A stretch of DNA of 64,000 nucleotides from Peltaster fructicola (Eukaryota > Ascomycota > Dothideomycetes): positions 3,224,001-3,288,000 of the forward strand of contig CP051142.1 in NCBI GenBank assembly GCA_001592805.2, written 5' to 3'. Shown here in pieces: positions 56,639 to 64,000 of this stretch. A model generated the notes under the pieces. It was given only the letters and a program-made list of their open reading frames with translations. It made no database searches and was not told the origin of the DNA. Each line of letters opens with the position of its first letter. The first letter of the stretch is position 1. Both the position numbers and the translations under genes were made by a program.

Positions 56639-57188
56639 TAGGACCAGCAATGTCTTGGTAGCTTGCATCATCTTGCGGCACTATAGTGATGCTGAACGAG
56701 CAGCGTTTTATTTACTACGGTCGAGCCTACAGTGTCAACAGTATTTCTTCGCGTCTTCGATGGAAATATAGAGACAATGACTTGAAGTTCGTCAGGCAGA
56801 TAGACTCGAAGAGCACGACGATGCAGCTACTTCTCTCACGACGCCCAGAACTGTTACAGCTGCACAGTTTTCTGAGTGCTTGTGAGGTGGAGCCTACTAT
56901 GGTGTGTCTCTGTCGGACCCAGAGTTATACTCTGCCACGCTCAGTCCTGTCCTCTTGGGAGTGCTGTGGTCAGTGAAGAGAAATGGATAGCTTGCGAACA
57001 GCGTCGCCAATATAGAGGATGTGGCTGCAGGTATTATCTGCAACCTGAAGGTACTTGATGTGCGGATCTGGCTGGAGCGGCGGAGACCTTGGGCTGGCTT
57101 CGACGTCACTGGATGATGCCATTTCTCCATAACTCAAGCAGTATATTCATATTGCAGCTCGCAAAGAGCAGCAGCGCATACTGACAAC
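56639..57188. other. 550 bp gap upstream of the SDR gene
   Basis: Only short unsupported frames are present; the region probably includes the glycosyltransferase 3' end and the SDR promoter. Confidence 0.4.
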
Positions 57189-57995
57189 ATGCCATTCAAA
57201 TATAAGAAAGTCCTTCTTCTAGGAGCCACATCTGGCATTGGTCACGCTCTAGCAGCTCGCTTCGTCGAGACAGGCACCGGAGTGATCGTGGTAGGACGCC
57301 GAAAAGAGAACCTCGACAAGTTCATCCAACAATACGGCAGCAAAGGTGATGTCGATCAAGCTACATTCGACATCACAGACCTGGCGAACATTCCAAGCTT
57401 CGTTCAGGAGCAATTTTCCAAGCACTCAGACATCGATTGCGTCTTCATCAATGCCGGCGTCCAACGCCATCTTGACTGGACGAAACCTGAAGAGGTCAAC
57501 CTTGACAACATCGATCTCGAGATCAAGAGCAACTATCTGTCGTATCTCCACCTCACGAAGGCTGTCCTGCCATATCTGAGCAAAGCTCAAGGAGAAACAG
57601 CCATCATCTATACCAGCTCAGGTCTTGCATTGGTTCCGAATCTCAAGAATCCAAACTATTGTGCCACCAAGGCTGCTCTACACCACATGCTGCTAGTCTT
57701 GCGACAACAACTAAAGGACATCAACAGCAATGTCAAGATCATCGAGCTGCTACCACCTGCTGTGCAGACTGAGTTACACGATGCCAAGCATCAGCCAGAG
57801 TATGGTGACAGAGGACGCCATCTCGGCATGCCGCTCGATGAATTCACTGAAGAGGCATATAATGGACTTTGCAGCGAGAACAATGAGCAGGTTCCAGTAG
57901 GGATGGTGAAGACGCACATGGGATGGAACGATTGGGAAGCAGAAAGGCAGAAGGGATTTGCCAAGATCACTGAGATGATGAAGCAGCAGAAGTGA
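57189..57995 (+). CDS. Short-chain dehydrogenase/reductase (268 aa)
   Basis: NAD(P)-dependent oxidoreductase with a Rossmann fold. Single exon. The cofactor loop is LLLGATSGIGHALA (about residues 10-23), NAGVQ forms the structural NAG motif, and the catalytic Ser (IIYTSSG) is followed by Tyr-x3-Lys in NPNYCATKAA. PPAVQTELHD is a common SDR C-terminal block. The sequence is close to the DltE-like oxidoreductases of bacteria and fungi. Substrate is not inferable. Confidence 0.93.
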   Translation: MPFKYKKVLLLGATSGIGHALAARFVETGTGVIVVGRRKENLDKFIQQYGSKGDVDQATFDITDLANIPSFVQEQFSKHSDIDCVFINAGVQRHLDWTKPEEVNLDNIDLEIKSNYLSYLHLTKAVLPYLSKAQGETAIIYTSSGLALVPNLKNPNYCATKAALHHMLLVLRQQLKDINSNVKIIELLPPAVQTELHDAKHQPEYGDRGRHLGMPLDEFTEEAYNGLCSENNEQVPVGMVKTHMGWNDWEAERQKGFAKITEMMKQQK

Positions 57996-58071
57996 GGCAG
58001 TGCGGTATGAGCTATCATTCATACCTTTGAACTCATGTACGATGTAAATGACTACATGAGCTTGTGCTACA

Positions 58072-59732
58072 CTACCCATCTAATACCTTGAGCATGTCTT
58101 TGACATTGGTGATCTTTTCCCTGACCTTGCCTTTCGCCTCTCCTGCTTGTCTCTCCTTGGCATCTATCCTCTCCCAGTCCTGCCAATCTATTCTTCTAAT
58201 GCCATGCTTATCGACCACAGAACGTACACCGTCCCAGCCGAGCTTGTTACTGCTCGGCTCATTGAAGGTGACATGGTTCTCCCAATCAGAGATCAGAATG
58301 TCTGCCGTTCTGAACGCATCATCGAGAGTGCTTGCAATGACTCCTGTGGGTCCTCGTTTGACCCAACCAGCACAGTACATGCCTGGCACATGTGCGGCAG
58401 TGAGATTTCCTGGTCCAGCTTGTGGTGATAGCACTCGACCATTGATGTCGTTGGGTATAATGCCAAGCTGCCTGTCGAAGACAATACCCAATTCTTCGAG
58501 GCCATCGAGTGGCTCTGATAGGTACCCAATTGAGCGGAAGGATATCGAAGCAGGGAGTTCTAGTTGCTCCCCTGTGCCTTTGACACCCAGCGCGCGGACG
58601 CTGTTCATGATCCTTGGTAGCCTCTCCCAATCCGGTTGATGCTTAGTCTCAGCGATAATGCGTTCTATTTCCGCTTCCACAGGCAGCGCATAGTCCATCT
58701 GCTCGAACGAGATACTGCCTAACGCGGCGCTTGCATCTGACGTCGCATGAAATGCCAGCGGCTTCAGCAGGTATTGCAATTGCCAGCGCTTCGATGCGTG
58801 CTCTGCAGGTGTGTTTGATCCCTTCTCCAATAGCTCAACAATGCGTTTCAGCTGTCTCGGTAGCTGCTTGCGCTGAGAACCCACATGCTTGTCCCAGCCT
58901 TCCGACGGCGACACAAAGTGGGCGTTGGGCAGCATCAGCAATTCTCGCAATTCCTTGATCGTTGCGGGTGCTTGCAATGGTCCTCGCCTTCCCACGACTA
59001 CGACCTTCTTGACCTTGCTCTTACTCAACGCCTCAACAGCAGCCTCCGTGATATCTGTCTTCTTCAACTCGTCCAAAGGTGCAAGAAGCATTCGCGCAAC
59101 ATCCAACGCCACATTGCCTTGGCCAAGTATGACTGCAGTGTCACCTAGTTGCAAGTCCGGCTTCAAATCTGCATACTCTGGCAGACCATTGTACCAGCCC
59201 ACAAATGCTCGAGCTGAATGCACTCCGGTGAGGTCTTCGCCTGGTAGTCCTAGCTTTTTATCCTTGGAGGCACCATAAGCGAAGAGGATGCTGTCGTAGT
59301 GCTCTGCAATCGTCTTTAAAGGCAGTGACTTGGCACCATTACCAATAGGTACATTGCCAACATAGTTGAAGTTCGGCCATTTGGCAACATCATCAAGGTT
59401 CTCGGAGCTTTTCTAATTCACTGATGAGCGATCAGCAAAGCCTGTGGTGACTTCCTCAGCTTACCTTGACCTCCGGATGGTCCGGAGCGACACCAAACCG
59501 CACAAGACCGTACGGCGACGGTAAACTCTCATACATGTCGACGTATGCGTCTGGCAGCTTTCATGATCCTGTAGGCTGAATAGTATCCAGCTGGTCCTGC
59601 GCCGATGAGGGCAATGCGTGGTGCACGTCGTTGCGTCGTCGCAACGCTGTATCTGCGAACAGCATCGCGAAGCAGTAATGCATCGCGGGGTGCTCGTGAT
59701 GCCCTGCAAGCAGAGCAGACAAAAGGACGCAT
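58072..59732 (-). CDS. ARH1: Mitochondrial NADPH:adrenodoxin (ferredoxin) reductase, one frame disruption
   Basis: Feeds electrons from NADPH to mitochondrial ferredoxin for Fe-S cluster assembly. Exons 59465-59732 and 58072-59412, with a 52 bp intron. The start [20 protein letters not shown] is a presequence. FAD-binding motif is [18 protein letters not shown]; the second, NADPH-type motif is [39 protein letters not shown] is the C-terminal signature. Within exon 1 the frame breaks: ATGAAAGCTGCC occurs where ATGAAGCTGCC would continue into [20 protein letters not shown]. One extra A (minus strand of 59559-59561) explains it. With that base removed the product is about 535 residues, normal for the family. 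Confidence 0.9.
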
Positions 59733-59972
59733 CCTCGTGAGTTGTAGGATTGACGTAAGGGCAGCAGATCTGATAAAGTCAAGGCGGCTCGTCATGCCGA
59801 TCGATAAGATCGTTGTTGCTGTGACGACAAGCGCGCATCTCAACAATGGGCTTCATCAATACGACCATGTGAGCAGCTCAGCATTCCTCACTACATTCTC
59901 TTCACGCTTCGTGTATGTCATTGCTACAATAATCAAGGGCATTGTTCAGCAACTCGATTACTCTCGCTCGTT

Positions 59973-61705
59973 ATGGGTGCAGCAGAACCCCCTTACCTTT
60001 ACGATGCGCCGTCTCAACGGCCGATTTCCTACCCTTACTCGAGCTTCGAGCCCAAGAGAGTGACCAAGGATTCATGGGATCAAGCTACACAAGCTTCGCG
60101 ACCGAAGTCGATGCAGAGCAGGCCTCTGATCGACCTGAATCGCCACCCGGATAGCTACATGATCGTCACAGGAAGTGACCTCAACCACAAACCTCTACCG
60201 TCAAACACAAAGAAATGGGTCGGTGTCATGCGGTGGATTCAATTCACTTTGCGAGTGATCACAGAGCTAGGAGCCATGGGAGTGCTATTCTGCGTGATCT
60301 GTCTCAAGCCAACAGATGTGACACAGACCTGGGTTATGCGAATAATTGTAAGAAGTAGGACAGGGTTCGACCATGGCTGACACTTTCACAGCCCGGATAT
60401 GACATGCTCGTCACACTGTACGGAGTCTACCACTTGGTTAGATCTTCTCGGGCTCGCACTCCTGGAAGCAGTGCCAGCTATCACTTCTTCGCTCTGATGA
60501 TGGATGCCGGTCTCATCCCATTCTACGCTTTCATTGCGGTCTTCGCTTACAACAATCTCGCACTTCGTAAGAACAACGCCGACGACACAACAGACTTATG
60601 GACAAGCTTCTTCACTTCAACAACAGTGACTGTCGACATCATCCAGGGAGCGTTCTTCGCAGCTTGTGCACTCGCTGGGCTGCATTTGTTCTCACTCGCC
60701 CTGGACCTTTACCTGGTCATCATTTTCAGGAAGATCGCACAGCTACCACCTGACATGAATCCGCTTGAAGACAATCTAACAAGTCGCAAAGCTTCCAAGC
60801 ATAAGTACAAGAGTTCCGAACTCTCATTGAGCAGCACTGCCGAGGAGAAGAAGGCAGGCTTCTACAATAGCTCGAATCTCGGTTCCGGTCAGATCAACCA
60901 GTCAAGAATGTCTGTTGCCGACAACAAGGAGCCTGAGGTCCGTCAAATTGCGTTCGGCCACAGCAGAGCCGGATCCGATCAGTCCTTCTCACCTCACAAC
61001 CCAGACTCAGCTCGACTATCGAAGAAGCAATACGATCAAGCTATGTATCAGCAGCTCTCCGCACAGAACTCCTCGATCAGTGTAGGACGTCAGTCGTTCA
61101 TGACCGCGAACAGCCGTGCAGCATCCCCTGTCAAGGACAAGAAGCAATTTATAAGTGACAACTGGTATGTGCTAGACGAAGAGCCTGATGACATTGGCAT
61201 GTCACCTCTTCGAAACACACCCACTCGAAGTCCACGACTGCCGGACGTACGCACCTCAGATCATGATTCCAGCTTCAGCCATCAGCCTCTTGCTATGAAT
61301 CCACCTACGCCATCTCCCGAGAAGCAGCAACATCAGCGAGCGGCGCTTGAGGAGGTGTCAATCAACCGTTCGTTGACCGTGACAAGCGACAACACTGTCA
61401 CTTCTTCCGTGTATTCAGAGTCTGCACCCAGTCTGAAGAGCAACAAGGTACGTACACCGAAGAGCAAGTATTACGGCGATCTCGCCGCCGCTACTCGAGG
61501 TGTACGCGGCTATGCACAAGTACCACAGCACGAGATCTCTCCAACACGACAGCAAGCATCTCCAGGAAAGCAAGGACGAGTCGTCAGCAGGACTGGAGCC
61601 GACATCGCCGATGAGAGCATGCAGTTCATACCCGAGAAAACCAGTCGACGACGAATGGTCAGTGGCAAAGCTGCCGAAGAAGGTGTCGCAGGTTACTGGT
61701 ACTGA
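59973..61705 (+). CDS. Fungal multi-span membrane protein with long Ser-rich tail (562 aa)
   Basis: Exons 59973-60347 and 60392-61705, with a 44 bp intron (GTAAGA donor). About four hydrophobic spans lie in residues 85-250 (VITELGAMGVLFCVICL, MLVTLYGVYHLV, FFALMMDAGLIPFYAFIAVF, GAFFAACALAGLHLFSLAL). The second half is hydrophilic, rich in Ser, Pro and charged residues, with repeated phosphorylatable motifs (TPTRSPRLP, PPTPSPEKQ). This arrangement is common in fungal plasma-membrane proteins of unknown role. The exon join keeps TM order. Function not assigned. Confidence 0.82.
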
Positions 61706-62493
61706 GCGTGATGGACCAACGTGAGCGTTTATCGTAGCATTGAATATGGTGTCTGGGATTGGGATAGTTCCTGTATGTAGATCATGAGGCAAAGGAAACG
61801 ACACGTACTGCTTGCACAGCCCTCATTTCACTGTCTCAGACATGCTCTTTGTTGTAGACTCGCATCATCCCGACGCTGCACGCCATATCAAGATCGTCAT
61901 CGGACCAGCTGATCATCTGGTGTCGATCAGTACGCTCTCTGTGAGTAACGTCAAGGGTGGCCATTTAACATGCTCTCTGCACCGGAGAGTCACAGTGTCT
62001 GTCGACAACATCAAGGGCACTGTACTGCCTCAGCTATAGATGCTCATCCAATGATCACCGTTATGCTGTATATGAAGACGAACGCAGCAGCAATACATGG
62101 GGCTTAACCACAACCAGTTGGCTAACCGCTGCGGGGTTCAGAAGCTCTCAGACACCGCACCCTTGCTAAATGGCTACAGCTGCAAGACTTCTAGAAACGC
62201 TTGAGAAGCTCATTGTTGTACCTTGTCTCTGCATCATCATCCTGCACATTAACGCTATCTCTGCTCGGGGTTTCGTCTCCTTGCAACACAGTAATCTCAG
62301 TCTCTCTTGTTGAGGACAGTGGAGAGCGCGGGGTGCTGAGCGACGATTTTATCACTCATCGACTGCAGATCACCGCACCAGCTTGCCGTCCGCATCTGAA
62401 CATCATATCCATCCCGCCGCGCACACGACATAGTTGTGTTCGCATTCGCCCATCTCGCACACGCACCGTCTCAATCACGTTTCACCGTGGCCT
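61706..62493. other. Upstream region of the PKA regulatory-subunit gene
   Basis: About 790 bp with no supported gene; it includes a long 5' leader candidate before the ATG at 62494. Confidence 0.4.
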
Positions 62494-63873
62494 ATGTCTC
62501 TACCCAGCAGCTACAGCAACGAGATTGAAGCCCTTTCTCGCGAAGTGCGCAAGCAACAACCTAGCGACGTCCTACAATTCTGTGCCAACTTCTTCCAACG
62601 CCGTCTCGAGAGCCAGCGCGCAGAGTTCGTGCTCACGCAGCACCATTCCAGCCAGACGGGTATGGCCGAGTCAACCTTCCCGGGCAGCAGTAATCCCTTT
62701 GGTGCGACCAACAACTCCAGTGCCGCTGCCACTTCAAGGTCCATCCCTCCTGCTACCGGCATGCATTCTGTCGCGGAGGAAGATGATGAGCACGCCGACT
62801 TCGCCTCGCCTACCGCTTCGTCTTTCCCGCCCAATGTGCGAGACAACTCTTCCAGCAACAGTGGCTCGACCTTTGGAAACTTCGCTTTCAATCCGTCGTC
62901 CAGCGGTACTCAACAGCAACAGTCACAGAGTCCGGCCATGGACAACCCGCAATCATACCCCAAGGAGTACAACCTGAACCGCCGCACATCTGTATCTGCT
63001 GAGTCGCTCGCACCATCAGCTGCGAACGACACCAACTGGAAAGTCCCCAGCTTTCCTAAGACGAGCGAGCAAGAATCGCGCTTAAGAGCTGCAGTTGCCC
63101 ACAACTTCCTCTTCGCACATCTCGATGACGAGCAAACTACACAAGTGCTAGGCGCCCTGCAAGAGAGGAAGATACCAGCCAAGGACGTGCGTGTCATTGT
63201 GCAAGGAGATCCGGGAGACTACTTCTACGTTGTGGAGAGTGGTACATTCGACATCTTCGTGAGTAAAAGTGGCCACGTCCAGCCGGGGCCAGATGGTATG
63301 GGCTCAAAAGTAGCAACCAGCGGCCCAGGCACATCGTTTGGTGAGCTGGCTCTCATGTACAATGCCCCTCGAGCAGCTACAGTTGTCTCGACAGAAGCCG
63401 GCATCTTGTGGCAGCTCGACCGTGTCACATTCCGACGCATTCTGATGGACTCAGCCTTCCAGCGCCGTAGGATGTACGAGACTTTCCTGGAGGAAGTGCC
63501 ATTGCTCGCACAATTGTCCTCTTACGAGCGCTCGAAGATTGCAGATGCCCTTGAAACTGTCAAATTCACGCCTGGCAGCCTGATCATCCGCGAGGGCGAC
63601 GTTGGTGACAAGTTTTACATCCTCGAGTCCGGCACAGCTGAAGCTGTCAAGCGTGGTTCGGAGCAGCCTCTCAAGACATACAGAAAGGGCGACTACTTTG
63701 GCGAACTAGCATTGCTGGAGGACAAACCTAGAGCTGCCAGTGTGCAGGCTCAGACTGAAGTCAAGCTTGCAACACTTGGTAAGGATGGCTTTCAGCGATT
63801 GCTGGGACCTGTGGAAAGCATTATGCGTCGTAACGATCCTCGCAAGATGGAGTCTACGGATCCGCTGCACTGA
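62494..63873 (+). CDS. BCY1: cAMP-dependent protein kinase regulatory subunit
   Basis: Inhibits PKA catalytic subunits until cAMP binds. Single exon, 459 residues from the ATG at 62494. Residues about 1-42 form the docking/dimerisation domain (YSNEIEALSREVRKQQPSDV). A Ser/Gln-rich linker leads to the inhibitor site RRTSVS (163-168), a pseudosubstrate-type Ser that can be phosphorylated. Two cyclic-nucleotide domains follow, each with its phosphate-binding cassette: FGELALMYNAPRAATV and FGELALLEDKPRAASV. Length and order match fungal PKA-R. Confidence 0.97.
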   Translation: MSLPSSYSNEIEALSREVRKQQPSDVLQFCANFFQRRLESQRAEFVLTQHHSSQTGMAESTFPGSSNPFGATNNSSAAATSRSIPPATGMHSVAEEDDEHADFASPTASSFPPNVRDNSSSNSGSTFGNFAFNPSSSGTQQQQSQSPAMDNPQSYPKEYNLNRRTSVSAESLAPSAANDTNWKVPSFPKTSEQESRLRAAVAHNFLFAHLDDEQTTQVLGALQERKIPAKDVRVIVQGDPGDYFYVVESGTFDIFVSKSGHVQPGPDGMGSKVATSGPGTSFGELALMYNAPRAATVVSTEAGILWQLDRVTFRRILMDSAFQRRRMYETFLEEVPLLAQLSSYERSKIADALETVKFTPGSLIIREGDVGDKFYILESGTAEAVKRGSEQPLKTYRKGDYFGELALLEDKPRAASVQAQTEVKLATLGKDGFQRLLGPVESIMRRNDPRKMESTDPLH

Positions 63874-64000
63874 GGCAGAGTCTGGTTTGGCTAGACATGA
63901 ACTTATGCGCTATCATGACATTAGATAAGGAAGACTTTGTGTTTAGCAAAGTAATTTTATAAGGAGTTCAACAAGCATGCTGATACGAGCCACGTCTATG
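63874..64000. other. 3' flank to the window edge
   Basis: Only 127 bp remain after the BCY1 stop; nothing is recognised. Confidence 0.4.

Noticed and set aside
62100-62160. tRNA-like GGTTC box
   Set aside because: Short resemblance only; no cloverleaf with matching arms could be drawn.

Overview
This is a nuclear window from a filamentous ascomycete, most likely a dothideomycete-type fungus. I infer this from many short introns (about 43-61 bp, GT...AG, several with CTAAC/CTGAC-like branch sites), close packing on both strands, fungal gene families (ARG2, CYS4, KAP104, NAM9, MRP51, BCY1, Yap-like bZIP) and several fungal-type secreted proteins. I see no transposon, viral relic, CRISPR array, rRNA or convincing tRNA gene. 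Species cannot be named from sequence alone.

Layout. 0-9.4 kb: MRP51 (runs off the left edge), a Yap-like bZIP factor, an unidentified basic nuclear-type protein, an LTA4H-type aminopeptidase and eIF3g. 9.4-20 kb: AFG1-like mitochondrial ATPase, a poorly resolved 1.5 kb stretch, a large secreted or type I membrane protein, an ankyrin protein divergent from a secreted protein, and an R3H protein. 19.5-31.8 kb: queuine tRNA-ribosyltransferase, a CAX-type exchanger, a PAN/apple-like secreted protein, TIM21, a coiled-coil protein, a Yip1-family protein, GAL7 and a Rad55-like recombinase paralog. 31.8-46.7 kb: ARG2 and CYS4 sharing a promoter, KAP104, CTF18, LHP1, NAM9 and a methyltransferase-like gene. 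47-64 kb: an unresolved minus-strand stretch, an MFS transporter, pirin, small orphan and secreted proteins, a capsule-synthesis-like glycosyltransferase, an SDR, ARH1, a multi-span membrane protein and the PKA regulatory subunit.

Functional themes. Many products go to mitochondria (Mrp51, Afg1, Tim21, Arg2, Nam9, Arh1). Arginine synthesis (ARG2) and transsulfuration (CYS4) start from one 579 bp divergent region holding a perfect Gcn4/CPC1-type site, a TCACGTG E-box and GATA sites. The window is otherwise mostly housekeeping, with a secretory/accessory patch at 12.6-17.5 kb and an orphan-rich stretch at 50.9-55 kb.

Most notable. Three conserved genes (MRP51, LTA4H-type aminopeptidase, ARH1) each carry one single-base frame disruption in a very short homopolymer: either consensus errors or decay of one gene copy. 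The queuine transferase needs a 10-nt micro-exon encoding its catalytic Asp-Ser-Gly-Gly. ARG2 is preceded by a 17-codon uORF whose UGA overlaps the ARG2 AUG, and no canonical arginine attenuator peptide was seen. All splice models were made by eye.
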